Shown here piece after piece: positions 16,656-25,579 of a stretch of DNA of 64,000 nucleotides (position 1 is its first letter; each line of letters starts with the position of its first letter). Under the pieces are notes generated by a model that ran no database searches, was not told the DNA's origin, and was given only the letters and a program-made list of their open reading frames with translations. The DNA is from Candidatus Endomicrobiellum guadaloupense (GTDB lineage Bacteria; Elusimicrobiota; Endomicrobiia; Endomicrobiales; Endomicrobiaceae), in assembly GCA_031278895.1 (NCBI GenBank), contig JAITJN010000037.1:1-64000 (forward strand), given 5' to 3'. A program made the translations under genes and the position numbers.

Positions 16656-18650
16656 ATGTTTGCAATAGCGTCAAGCTGTAGTTTGCTGCAGAGAGATTTA
16701 CTAGCTTATGGATTTTCTTGTGTGACGATAAGTAAAAAAGAATCTTGTATTATTTTGGACTTATCCATTCCTGATCCGAATCCTTTTTGGTCTTTTTATG
16801 GGAATGAGGTTAAGTACATAGAAGATATCTTGCCAGTTTTATCTGGGGCTAATGCTAAAATTTTGAGGGAATATCTAACTCCTTTCGGATTAAATTCTAT
16901 TCTTGGCTTTAGAAATATTAAGTTGAAAGATGCAGATATTGGTAGAGTTTTATACTTAATATCATCTCTTAAAGAAAGTTTTAAATATATTTTTGTTGTT
17001 TTCCCAGATGATATAAGTGAAAATCTTCTAGCTCTCATACAAGAAACAGAGTGTATTCTGCTTCCATACACATCAGATGCGATATCTGTAAAAAATGCAA
17101 AATTTATTTTAAATCAATATTCTTCACTAATTCATGAATTAAATTTTGTTTCTTTAAAGCTTAATACAGGATATATTATTAATTTCGATAATAGTTTGCG
17201 AAAATCAAAATTTTTCAAAGATGGCATTGAGTCGAAGTTTGACTTTCATATCCAAGAGCAGATATTATCTACACAGTTTTCTTATAAAGATAAATCTAAT
17301 AGTTATGTTTTAGCTTTATATAAGACACTGGACATTCTTGATGGTTTACGACGAGAAAGAGAAGGGAATTTATTGTCAAACAATTATTATCAAAATGAGA
17401 ATTCTTATAGGGAATTGAGAGATGATATTCACAAAGCTCTTGTAGAAGAAATGAAAGAATATGTCAATGAAGTTGATAGCTCTAAACTAAAACAGATATC
17501 AAAAGATAAGATAAGTGAAATTTTAGATAGAAGACATCTTGTTTTGCCAAAAGATATTTCAGAAATACTATACAAAGAACTTTGCAATGATATTGCTGGT
17601 CTAGGAGTATTGGAAGATTTTATAGAAGATCCTTCTGTTACAGAAATAATGGTTAATGGGTACAAAGATATATATATTGAAAGAGATGGAAAAATAATAA
17701 AAACAAATGTTTCTTTCCCAGATGAAGAGCATTTAAAAACGATTATAGATAGAATAGTCTCCAGAATTGGTAGACATATTGATGATTCTTCGCCAATAGT
17801 TGATGCAAGACTTAAAGATGGTTCTCGTGTTAATGCTGTTATAAAGCCCATATCCTTGGACGGATCTGTAGTTACGATAAGAAAATTTTTAAAAAATAAA
17901 ATTTCAATTGAATCTTTAATTTGTTCAGGCAGTCTAAATGAACATATGCTTGAATTTTTAAAAACAGCTGTCTTATTAAAAAAAAATATAATAGTCTCAG
18001 GTGGCACTGGAACAGGCAAAACAACACTTTTAAACGCCATATCTTCATTTATTCCAAAAGATGAAAGACTTATCACTATCGAAGATTCTGCTGAATTACA
18101 GCTTCAACAAGAACATGTTGTAAGGCTTGAAAGCAGATCAAAATCAACTGAAGGGATGGGAGAAGTTAGTATTAGGAAACTTGTTGTAAACGCTTTAAGA
18201 ATGCGTCCTGATAGAATAATTGTTGGCGAGTGCCGTTCATGCGAAGCTATTGATATGATTCAGGCAATGTCTACTGGACATGAAGGGAGTCTCACTACAT
18301 TGCATGCTAATTCTCCTTATGATGCTATTTCAAGACTTACTACTATGGTTTTGATGTCTGGTATAGATTTGCCTGAAAAGTCTATTATCTCTCAAATAGT
18401 ATCAGCAATAAACATTATAGTTCAATTAAGTCGTTATTGTGATGGTTCAAGAAAAATATCCTCAATATCTGTAATAAATAAGACAAATGATGATAAATTA
18501 TATGAAATTAAGCCTATTTTTCAGTTTGATTTAAAAGGTTTTGATGATGGTGTTCAAAAAGGTGGATTTAGTTTTACAGGTTTTATTCCAGATTTTATAC
18601 AAAATGCATTTCAAAGGGGAATAACTATAAATGATGAGATATTTAAATGA
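16656..18650 (+). CDS. cpaF: CpaE-like/CpaF fusion: Tad pilus ATPase
   Basis: A 664-residue protein joining two Tad components. Residues 1 to about 225 resemble the MinD-like ATPase half of CpaE/TadZ ('LSIPDPNPFWSFYG', 'FKYIFVVFPDDISENLLALIQETECILLP') but show no Walker A lysine motif. Residues about 250-640 are a complete CpaF/TadA secretion ATPase: 'VSGGTGTGKTTLL' (near residue 450), 'ITIEDSAELQL' (Asp box), 'RMRPDRIIVGECR' (Walker B) and 'MSTGHEGSLTTLHAN' (His box). CpaF powers pilus extension and TadZ localises the complex. GAGG precedes the ATG by 5 bases, and the stop overlaps tadB by 4 bases. A fused and degenerate CpaE is unusual. Confidence 0.88.
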   Translation: MFAIASSCSLLQRDLLAYGFSCVTISKKESCIILDLSIPDPNPFWSFYGNEVKYIEDILPVLSGANAKILREYLTPFGLNSILGFRNIKLKDADIGRVLYLISSLKESFKYIFVVFPDDISENLLALIQETECILLPYTSDAISVKNAKFILNQYSSLIHELNFVSLKLNTGYIINFDNSLRKSKFFKDGIESKFDFHIQEQILSTQFSYKDKSNSYVLALYKTLDILDGLRREREGNLLSNNYYQNENSYRELRDDIHKALVEEMKEYVNEVDSSKLKQISKDKISEILDRRHLVLPKDISEILYKELCNDIAGLGVLEDFIEDPSVTEIMVNGYKDIYIERDGKIIKTNVSFPDEEHLKTIIDRIVSRIGRHIDDSSPIVDARLKDGSRVNAVIKPISLDGSVVTIRKFLKNKISIESLICSGSLNEHMLEFLKTAVLLKKNIIVSGGTGTGKTTLLNAISSFIPKDERLITIEDSAELQLQQEHVVRLESRSKSTEGMGEVSIRKLVVNALRMRPDRIIVGECRSCEAIDMIQAMSTGHEGSLTTLHANSPYDAISRLTTMVLMSGIDLPEKSIISQIVSAINIIVQLSRYCDGSRKISSISVINKTNDDKLYEIKPIFQFDLKGFDDGVQKGGFSFTGFIPDFIQNAFQRGITINDEIFK

Positions 18651-19453
18651 TAAAGATAATTCTCATTTTTTCTTTTGCCTTGTTTGTATTCTGTTTTGTA
18701 TTTTTTCTTATAAACAAATTTAAATTTAACATAAATAAAAAAGGAAATTTTGATTTAAAGAGACTGTCTCAAAATAAAAAAAGATTTTTAATTTCTTTTA
18801 TTATTTTTGTATGTGCTACTGTACTTTCTCAAAATATTATTTTTGCGTTAATTTTTTGTGTTTTGTATTGCTATTTTGATTGGTATATACAAGACAGAAA
18901 TAAGCGTAAAAGATTGGCATTAGCGGATCAGCAAGTTATGGAAGCTTTAAATATTATAAAGAATTTTGTTATATCAGGACAATCCTTACAAAATGCTTTT
19001 ATAGTAGCTAAAAATGAATTGAAATATCCTATAAAGAATGAATTTATAAAAATATCTGATAAGTTAGCTTTTGGGATGAATTTCGACAAAGTTTTAGAAG
19101 AGACATCCAAAGATGTTATTAGTAAAGAATTTAAGTTTATGATTGACGTAATCAGAGTGTCAAAAGATACAGGAGGAAGTTTAGGTAGTATTTTTGACAG
19201 GATATTAGATAGCGTAGTTCAAAGAACAAGCATTCAGTCACAAATAACAGCTTTAACAGCTCAAGGTAGAATGTCTGGAAATATTGTAAGCATAATCCCT
19301 TTTGTTGTTATATTTATTATGTATGCGATTGAACCGGAAATGATTGAATCTCTATTTGTTACATTGACTGGCAATATTTTGCTTTTAATTATAGTTGTTA
19401 TGGTTCTTAGCGGATCGTTTATTATAAGAAAGATGACAGAGATAGAGTTATGA
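18647..19453 (+). CDS. tadB: TadB, Flp pilus inner-membrane platform protein
   Basis: A type II secretion F-domain (GspF-like) membrane protein of 268 residues. N-terminal helices (IILIFSFALFVFCFVFFLI; FLISFIIFVCATVL) lead into a cytoplasmic domain with 'GQSLQNAFIVAKNEL' and 'FMIDVIRVSKDTGGSLGSIFDRI', then two C-terminal helices. It forms the assembly platform with TadC and is driven by CpaF. It overlaps cpaF and tadC by 4 bases each, so the three are translationally coupled. Confidence 0.9.
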   Translation: MIKIILIFSFALFVFCFVFFLINKFKFNINKKGNFDLKRLSQNKKRFLISFIIFVCATVLSQNIIFALIFCVLYCYFDWYIQDRNKRKRLALADQQVMEALNIIKNFVISGQSLQNAFIVAKNELKYPIKNEFIKISDKLAFGMNFDKVLEETSKDVISKEFKFMIDVIRVSKDTGGSLGSIFDRILDSVVQRTSIQSQITALTAQGRMSGNIVSIIPFVVIFIMYAIEPEMIESLFVTLTGNILLLIIVVMVLSGSFIIRKMTEIEL

Positions 19454-20334
19454 TGATGATGATAATATTATTATGTATTTTTTTATCAATTACAGTATTT
19501 TTCACTGCTTACTTTATACTTTTAAACTTAAATAAATTAGGACTTGCCATAAAAATTAGAAGTAATAAAAAAAGAAAGCCCGATACTTTTGCGGATGTCC
19601 ATTCTTTTTCTGTTATTGAAAGACTTGCTTATGCATTAGAGAAACTAAAACTTAAGAAGTTTGTTTATTTAATTGAAAGCAATGAAAAAATTTTACAATT
19701 ACTTGGAAAGAAATATAGAAATCTAAACCCATATAAATTTTTTGCAATACAAATACTATTCATGTTTGTAGGTATGTTATTTGGCGCACTTTTTATAAGT
19801 ATGAAGATATTAGTTATTCTTTCTATAGGATTAATATTTTTCTATTTACCTATTTTAAAGATTAAAGAAGAGTTAAAAAAAAGAAAAGAATCTATATTAA
19901 AACAATTACCTGAAATGTCGGAATTACTTTGTGTTATGCTTGAATCAGGACTAGATTTCTACGGAGCAAGTGAGAAAATTGGCTTAATCATAAAAGGACC
20001 TTTAATTGATGAGTTTAAATCTGCTTTAGCAAAAATTTCTCTAGGCTATGATAAAAAAAGAGCTTTAAATGAAATGGCTGAAAATACTGGGGTAGAATCT
20101 GTTTTTTATTTTGTTAGAACGATAAATACTGCTTTAGAGTCAGGAACGCAAATTTCAGATACTTTAAAACGAATGTCGCTTATGTTACGTAATGAAAAAT
20201 TTTCATATGCACAAAAAAAAGCTCAAGAATGTCCAATAAAAATGCTTATTCCATTGACTCTATTGATATTTCCTACTATTTTTATAGTTATATTTGGTCC
20301 AATTGCAATAAACTTTATTAAAGATGGCTTTTAG
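19450..20334 (+). CDS. tadC: TadC, Flp pilus inner-membrane platform protein
   Basis: The second F-domain platform protein, 294 residues. It has an N-terminal helix, a middle helix pair (FFAIQILFMFVGMLFGALF; ILVILSIGLIFFYLPIL), a cytoplasmic GspF domain ('LPEMSELLCVMLESGLDF', 'FVRTINTALESGTQISDTLKRMS') and the C-terminal 'KMLIPLTLLIFPTIFIVIFGP' helix typical of TadC. It is the last tightly overlapped gene of the Tad operon. A 133-base gap with a possible promoter follows. Confidence 0.9.
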   Translation: MMMMIILLCIFLSITVFFTAYFILLNLNKLGLAIKIRSNKKRKPDTFADVHSFSVIERLAYALEKLKLKKFVYLIESNEKILQLLGKKYRNLNPYKFFAIQILFMFVGMLFGALFISMKILVILSIGLIFFYLPILKIKEELKKRKESILKQLPEMSELLCVMLESGLDFYGASEKIGLIIKGPLIDEFKSALAKISLGYDKKRALNEMAENTGVESVFYFVRTINTALESGTQISDTLKRMSLMLRNEKFSYAQKKAQECPIKMLIPLTLLIFPTIFIVIFGPIAINFIKDGF

Positions 20335-20370
20335 TTTTATAAATTTTTTTGAATATACTTTTTCAAAAAA

Positions 20371-20413
20371 TTTACTTTTCTCACAAGATATGTATAGTAT
20401 ATTGCATATACTA
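20371..20413 (+). promoter_or_regulatory. candidate promoter with palindromic -10 region
   Basis: TTTACT (20371-20376) and TAGTAT (20395-20400) are 18 bases apart. TAGTATA/TATACTA (20395-20401 and 20407-20413) form an inverted repeat around TTGCA over the -10, which could be an operator. It would drive the TPR lipoprotein and PorV-like genes separately from the Tad operon. Confidence 0.35.
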
Positions 20414-20467
20414 ATATAATATATAGATGGATAGATAAAAAAATTGACTTATATCTTGGAGATTTGT

Positions 20468-21184
20468 ATGAAGAAAGTATATAAAGTATATATGCTCATT
20501 TGCATCGGTTTCTTATTAAATAGTTGTAATAACTGTAATATTTTCTCATGGGCACGCCCTCCATTGAAAAAAAACTTGAGCATAATTGTCTCTCAAGGGA
20601 ACGTTCTTATGGAGAGAGGAGACTTTAAAGGCGCTAAAAAAGAATATAGAAATGCTATTGAAATACAAAATGATCCTGAAACAGTTATGCTTTACGCGGC
20701 AGCTCTTATTAACGAAATTTTTGGCTATAATTTTGGTCAAATAGTTGTAGATATTTGTAATAATAATAATGGAAGACATATGTTGGATAGCCTTTCTCCT
20801 GAAACAATAGCCCGTGCTGATAGAGACTTATTGGAATTAGTTAATGCGCCTGATTTCTTCCCTTCAGTTTTTGATTCTTTAATCCCTCCTGCTGATAGCG
20901 ACACAAACCTTAATGGAGCAGCTGTATATATTTTGGCAGGATTATTTCATGTTTTAAATAATCCTGCTATTAGAGATAGTATGGCTATAACTAATAGTTT
21001 TAGTATTCATTCCAGCTCTTTTCCAGTTAACAATAGTAGCGCAATGGATGCTTTGGAAAAACTAGAATGGTGTTTGTCCAAAAGTTTACAATGTTTGAAT
21101 AATATTAGTAATCCTGGTCAACTTGTTTTAAATTTACTTCAAGAATTACAAGAAATGTATGCGACATGTATCTCTTTAATGTAG
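20468..21184 (+). CDS. TPR-containing lipoprotein (TadD-like)
   Basis: The start is ATG 20468 with TTGGAG upstream. The protein then begins with a lipoprotein signal ending 'IGFLLNSC', so Cys would be acylated. A TPR-like repeat follows ('VLMERGDFKGAKKEYRNAIEIQNDPETVMLYAAAL'). The remaining roughly 160 residues match nothing I recognise. Tad loci commonly include TadD, an outer-membrane TPR lipoprotein, and the position after tadC fits, so TadD-like is the best reading. The stop lies 17 bases before the ATG of the PorV-like gene. Confidence 0.6.
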   Translation: MKKVYKVYMLICIGFLLNSCNNCNIFSWARPPLKKNLSIIVSQGNVLMERGDFKGAKKEYRNAIEIQNDPETVMLYAAALINEIFGYNFGQIVVDICNNNNGRHMLDSLSPETIARADRDLLELVNAPDFFPSVFDSLIPPADSDTNLNGAAVYILAGLFHVLNNPAIRDSMAITNSFSIHSSSFPVNNSSAMDALEKLEWCLSKSLQCLNNISNPGQLVLNLLQELQEMYATCISLM

Positions 21185-21201
21185 CAAGAGGAAGTATAGC
21201 A

Positions 21202-22443
21202 ATGAAAAGTAAAATTACGATTCTATTAGTTTTTGTGGGTGCTTTAATTATTAATACTGCTGTATCTGCTGATCAACTAGAAAAAAGAGCTTTTATAAAT
21301 GGATTACGCCCCATGAGTATGGGAGGTGCTTTTATTGCTGTTGCAGATGATGAGAATGCATTTTTTTATAATCCTGCTGGAATAACTGAGACAACTGGCT
21401 ACTCCCTACAAGTTTTATCTATGGATGCTGTTTTGCTTACAGATACTTTGGATTTGTACAAATTTTATAAAGATAATGGAAAAGATATAAACAATTGGAG
21501 TGAATTGACTCAACAACAACAAGTAGAGATAGTAAATAAAATTCTTAATAATGCTTTGGATAAACCGGCAGGTATTTTGATTTCCGCTCCAAGTGTAACT
21601 TTTATAAATAAGCCTATAGCTATTAAAGAGAATTATTTAAACTTCGGGATTGGTTTATTTTCTTGGATAGAGTCAGTAGCTAAGTTTAAAAGAGGAGTCT
21701 TATTCCCTAGCTTGTACTATAATGCAGAGGTTACTGGAATTAGTATTATTCCTTTAGCTTACAAGATAACTTTTCTTGATGCTGTAAAGTTGCATAGAAC
21801 GTTGTCTTTAGGTGTAAATTTCAAATATATGTACAGAATAAAAAATTGCCAAGATCGAGTTTCTCTTGACGAGATTCAAAATTATGAATTTCTAAATGCA
21901 TTGTTAGAAGGGACTGCATTTGGAATGGATTTTGGGGTGATTTATCGTTTGAATACTCGCTGGAATTTTGGTCTTAATGTGACCGATATATTTACTACTT
22001 GCGTAAAATATAAAAATGTTTACAAAAATTCACAGGATTACGGGAAACGATTGAATGGAAGCATCAAGCCAAATCTTGGAGTGGGTATTGCTTACATCCC
22101 AGAAAAATTTTATTATTGGCCTGACAAATATCTGAATACAAATAACAATTTAATGTTTGTATTTGATATAATTGGTTTTACGGAAGCAGAAGAATATTTT
22201 ATAGAATCGTTTTTTAAGAAAATTCATTTCGGAACTGAATGTAAATTAAGTCCATTTGTTATAAGGATGGGTTTTAATTCAGGCTATCCAACTGTAGGGC
22301 TTGGAATTGTTACAAAAATAGTTAATTTAGAGTATGCTTTTTATGGCGAGGAACAAGGTGCCTATGCAGGACAAAAACCGGCTTGGTTTCACAGAATGCA
22401 GCTCTCAGTTAAATTTGGCAATAACGATAAGTCAAAAAAATAA
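21202..22443 (+). CDS. PorV/FadL-like outer-membrane beta-barrel protein
   Basis: A 413-residue exported protein with a signal peptide (ILLVFVGALIINTAVSA). Its first mature segment carries the 'GLRPMSMGGAFIAVADDENAFFYNPAGI' pattern common to PorV/PorQ, UPF0164 and FadL-like barrels. The rest is alternating strands with many aromatic residues. PorV is the shuttle protein of type IX secretion, and UPF0164/FadL relatives are general outer-membrane proteins, so function cannot be fixed by eye. ATG 21202, with AGAGGAAG upstream, is chosen over the longer track start, which lacks a signal peptide. It ends one base before the convergent sensor gene. Confidence 0.7.
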   Translation: MKSKITILLVFVGALIINTAVSADQLEKRAFINGLRPMSMGGAFIAVADDENAFFYNPAGITETTGYSLQVLSMDAVLLTDTLDLYKFYKDNGKDINNWSELTQQQQVEIVNKILNNALDKPAGILISAPSVTFINKPIAIKENYLNFGIGLFSWIESVAKFKRGVLFPSLYYNAEVTGISIIPLAYKITFLDAVKLHRTLSLGVNFKYMYRIKNCQDRVSLDEIQNYEFLNALLEGTAFGMDFGVIYRLNTRWNFGLNVTDIFTTCVKYKNVYKNSQDYGKRLNGSIKPNLGVGIAYIPEKFYYWPDKYLNTNNNLMFVFDIIGFTEAEEYFIESFFKKIHFGTECKLSPFVIRMGFNSGYPTVGLGIVTKIVNLEYAFYGEEQGAYAGQKPAWFHRMQLSVKFGNNDKSKK

Positions 22444-23460
22444 TTAGTTCTCTGTTATTTTGAGTATAGTTGCAATAATTTTATTACCTTTATTTATAGA
22501 AATAGCAGAAATTTTATATCTTTTAAATTCCCCACTAACTCTATTGCCAGGCTGTTCATTTGCTGTTATTACAATTTTGACTATATCAGGATCTTTTACA
22601 GCTTCAAGTATATGCTGTCTATTTTTATTAATAGGGTGTTTTATTATTTTCCCTGTAGAATCATAATAATATAAAATCTCATTTGATGAATTTAATAATA
22701 TAAATGCCAGGCTGTCTTTAATTGATGTTTCATAAGCATATTCAATAATTTCAATCAAGCATTCATTATCTTTTTTAAAAACTTCTATTATTTTTGAGAT
22801 TTTATATCTTTCCGTTGTAAAAATATTTATTATTTCATTATATTTCCCATCTTTTACTGGTACATGATTGTTTTCAATACTTTTTTTTATTCTGTTGAAA
22901 GGAGAAAGTATTAGAAATTTTAAAAGGAGGTAGAGAATGACAGTAATCATTATTGTTACAGAAGATGCTATAGAGTAATATTTTATTTGCCAATATTTGG
23001 CTAGTTTTTTACTTTTTTTTACGGAAGCTATAGCTATAAGTGTGTAATCATTTCCTAGCGGTTCTGATAACAAGAAAAAATTATTATCTGGCATTTCTTC
23101 AATAAGTTCTTTTCTTTGTATAATGGCTTTATCGTAAATAGTTGAGTGTTTTTCTGTATTCCATTCATTTGTATTATTGTGTATGATAACCTTTCTGTTT
23201 GTATCAAGTATAAAGCAAGATACTATATTTTGAGAATTTGCGATCAACTCAATATTTGAAAGAAGATTAATATCATCAGAATTTTGAATTGATTTGTTTA
23301 AATGTGGTACAGTTATTTTTAATTCTGTTTGAGCCTTTTGCAATATTAGACTTTGTAGATCTTTTTCTTTATCTTTTGAAAGTAGATTTACTATTGGATA
23401 GAAAATTCCGCAAATAAACAAAAGTGTAGAGAAGGATAGGAATATTATATTCTTCTTCAT
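22444..23460 (-). CDS. membrane sensor protein without output kinase (HAMP/PAS-like)
   Basis: A 338-residue protein: an N-terminal helix (FLSFSTLLFICGIFYPIV), a periplasmic domain of about 140 residues with Cache/PAS-like wording ('IVSCFILDTNRKVIIHNN', 'FFLLSEPLGNDYTLIAIA'), a second helix (SVTIMITVILYLLLKFLIL) followed by a HAMP-like turn, and a C-terminal PAS-like domain ('LAFILLNSSNEILYYYDSTGKII'). No histidine kinase, GGDEF or methyl-accepting domain follows. It might be a truncated receptor or a stand-alone signal input. A TATAAT lies 7 bases upstream of its ATG, and no Shine-Dalgarno is visible. Confidence 0.55.
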   Translation of the reverse strand: MKKNIIFLSFSTLLFICGIFYPIVNLLSKDKEKDLQSLILQKAQTELKITVPHLNKSIQNSDDINLLSNIELIANSQNIVSCFILDTNRKVIIHNNTNEWNTEKHSTIYDKAIIQRKELIEEMPDNNFFLLSEPLGNDYTLIAIASVKKSKKLAKYWQIKYYSIASSVTIMITVILYLLLKFLILSPFNRIKKSIENNHVPVKDGKYNEIINIFTTERYKISKIIEVFKKDNECLIEIIEYAYETSIKDSLAFILLNSSNEILYYYDSTGKIIKHPINKNRQHILEAVKDPDIVKIVITANEQPGNRVSGEFKRYKISAISINKGNKIIATILKITEN

Positions 23461-23602
23461 AGCATTGATTATACAATATTTTTGCTTGGGCTTATGCTCA
23501 CTTACGTTTCAATTAAAATACTGTACTTCTATAATTTTTGATATACTTTTTTCATGAAAATTTTATATTGAATAATATTTAAGAGATACAATTGGGCGAT
23601 TG

Positions 23603-23920
23603 ATGGAAGAAATAAAATTAAATATAAAAGTAGTTAAGGCGCAAACATTTTGGCAAAGATTTATAGGCCTTATGTTTAAGAAAAATATTAAGTATTCTGT
23701 ATTATTTAAAAATTGCAAATCTGTACATACATTTTTTATGTGTTTTAATTTGGATGTTATTTTTCTGGATAGAGATAATAGAGTTATAAAAATTGTAAAA
23801 CAATTGAAGCCTTTCAGAATAGTTCTACCTGTGAAAAACGCAGTTTCAATTATTGAGATACCTTCAAATACTATAGAGAATGTGAATTCTATTATTGGAA
23901 AGAAATTGATTGATTTTTAA
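23603..23920 (+). CDS. DUF192 family protein
   Basis: A small single-domain protein of 105 residues with the DUF192 pattern: 'QRFIGLMFKK', 'SVHTFFMCFNLDVIFLDRDNRVI' and 'AVSIIEIP'. The biochemical role of DUF192 is not established. Unlike many family members it has no signal peptide. ATG 23603 is preferred to the overlapping TTG at 23600. It is followed at once by the lysS promoter region. Confidence 0.8.
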   Translation: MEEIKLNIKVVKAQTFWQRFIGLMFKKNIKYSVLFKNCKSVHTFFMCFNLDVIFLDRDNRVIKIVKQLKPFRIVLPVKNAVSIIEIPSNTIENVNSIIGKKLIDF

Positions 23921-23942
23921 ATAAAAAATTAAAATTACAATT

Positions 23943-23971
23943 TTGACTGTATTGTTAAAAAATGGTATAAT
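23943..23971 (+). promoter_or_regulatory. strong promoter upstream of lysS
   Basis: TTGACT and a perfect TATAAT preceded by TGG (extended -10) are separated by exactly 17 bases. The transcript would start near 23978, leaving a leader of about 120 bases before lysS that holds no ORF of note. Confidence 0.75.
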
Positions 23972-24097
23972 TCTCGTTATAAAACCTTGAACTTGAAACA
24001 AATCTACATAACCCACTTAAAAAAAGAGAATAATAAAGGGGATTGGATTAGTTAAAAGAATAATTGGAATAAAAAGTCTTACATTTTAGAGGAAAGT

Positions 24098-25573
24098 GTG
24101 GAAATGGAAAAAAAAGAGCAAGAACAACAAGTAACTCCCATAGAGCAAATAATTCAGCAAAGAAAGCAAAAAGCAAGAGATTTTGTAGCTTCAGGCATAA
24201 ATCCTTATCCAGCTAAATACCTTTTAGATAAGAATAATGCGCAAATACAAAAAGAATTTGCATCTCTTGAAAAAGAACAGGTCTCAGATGTAAGAGTTAG
24301 AGCTGCTGGAAGAGTAATGACTTACAGAAATATGGGAAAAGCAGCCTTTCTTGACATAAGAGATGGATATTCTAAAATTCAGATATACGTAAGAGCAGAT
24401 AAAGTTGGAAATGAAGAATATACGCTTTTTAAAAATATGGTTGATACTTCTGACTTTATTGCCGTTGAAGGGGTACCTTTTAGAACAAAAACAAATGAAC
24501 TTAGCATAATGGTAGAAAAGTGGACAATGCTTACTAAAGCATTTAGGCCTCTTCCAGAAAAATGGCATGGACTTAAAGATACTGAAACAAGATACAGACA
24601 AAGATATTTAGACTTAATAGCTAATACTGAAGTTAAAGATGTTTTTGTAAAAAGAAGTATGGTAATTTCTGCTATAAGGCATAAACTTGAAGAGCTAGAT
24701 TTTATAGAAGTAGAAACACCTATTTTACAATCTTTGGCAGGTGGAGCTAATGCAAGACCTTTTATAACACATCACAATGCTCTAGATATAGATTTATTTT
24801 TAAGGATCGCTCCAGAGCTTTTTTTAAAGCGTTTGGTTGTCGGAGGAATGGATAGAGTTTTTGAAATAGGTAGAAACTTTAGAAACGAAGGTATTGATAA
24901 AAACCACAATCCAGAATTTACAATGATGGAGCTTTATCAAGCTTATGCTGACTACAATGATCTGATGGATTTGACTGAGACCTTAATTAAATCTGCTGCA
25001 GAAAAAGTAAATCCAGAACTTAAATTGGAATTTAGAAGAGCAAAAATGTTTGATTTGATAAAAGAATATACAGGGCTTGATTTATTGCCTTATGTTGAGA
25101 GCGGCAAGATGTATGAGCAGATAAAACATTTAAATCTTGATTTACCGAAAGATGCTACAGATAAAAAGATTTTAGATCAAGTTTTTGATGAGAAAGTTAT
25201 GCCTAATTTAAAGAACCCTACATTTGTTATGGATTATCCTGCTGTGTATTCTCCACTTTCAAAGGTAAAATTTGACCAACCTGAAATAGCTGAACGTTTT
25301 GAACTTTACATAAATGAAATGGAAATAGGAAACGCATATTCAGAGCTTAATGATCCTCAATTGCAGAAGACTAGATTTGCTCAGCAAATGGAAGCTAGGA
25401 AAAAAGGCGATGATGAAGTTATGCCTTATGATGAAGATTTTATTTTTGCTTTAGAACAAGGTCTTCCTCCAACAGGAGGCTTGGGGATAGGAATAGACAG
25501 ACTTGTTATGGTATTGACTGGAGTGGAATCTATAAGAGAAGTTATAACTTTTCCAGCAATGAGAGCGGAGTAA
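24098..25573 (+). CDS. lysS: lysyl-tRNA synthetase, class II
   Basis: Charges tRNA-Lys in the cytoplasm. An N-terminal OB-fold anticodon-binding domain (about residues 60-150, '[25 protein letters not shown]') is followed by the class II catalytic core: motif 1 '[21 protein letters not shown]', motif 2 '[26 protein letters not shown]' and motif 3 '[21 protein letters not shown]'. Length 491 is normal. The GTG at 24098 is the track start. The in-frame ATG at 24104 is equally possible behind the same AGAGGAAA. It has its own strong promoter and is followed after 6 bases by lolC. Confidence 0.96.
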   Translation: MEMEKKEQEQQVTPIEQIIQQRKQKARDFVASGINPYPAKYLLDKNNAQIQKEFASLEKEQVSDVRVRAAGRVMTYRNMGKAAFLDIRDGYSKIQIYVRADKVGNEEYTLFKNMVDTSDFIAVEGVPFRTKTNELSIMVEKWTMLTKAFRPLPEKWHGLKDTETRYRQRYLDLIANTEVKDVFVKRSMVISAIRHKLEELDFIEVETPILQSLAGGANARPFITHHNALDIDLFLRIAPELFLKRLVVGGMDRVFEIGRNFRNEGIDKNHNPEFTMMELYQAYADYNDLMDLTETLIKSAAEKVNPELKLEFRRAKMFDLIKEYTGLDLLPYVESGKMYEQIKHLNLDLPKDATDKKILDQVFDEKVMPNLKNPTFVMDYPAVYSPLSKVKFDQPEIAERFELYINEMEIGNAYSELNDPQLQKTRFAQQMEARKKGDDEVMPYDEDFIFALEQGLPPTGGLGIGIDRLVMVLTGVESIREVITFPAMRAE

Positions 25574-25579
25574 ATTTTT

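Noticed and set aside
17429-18076. 215-residue minus-strand ORF inside cpaF
   Set aside because: Antisense shadow of the CpaF ATPase, whose motifs in the plus frame are complete.
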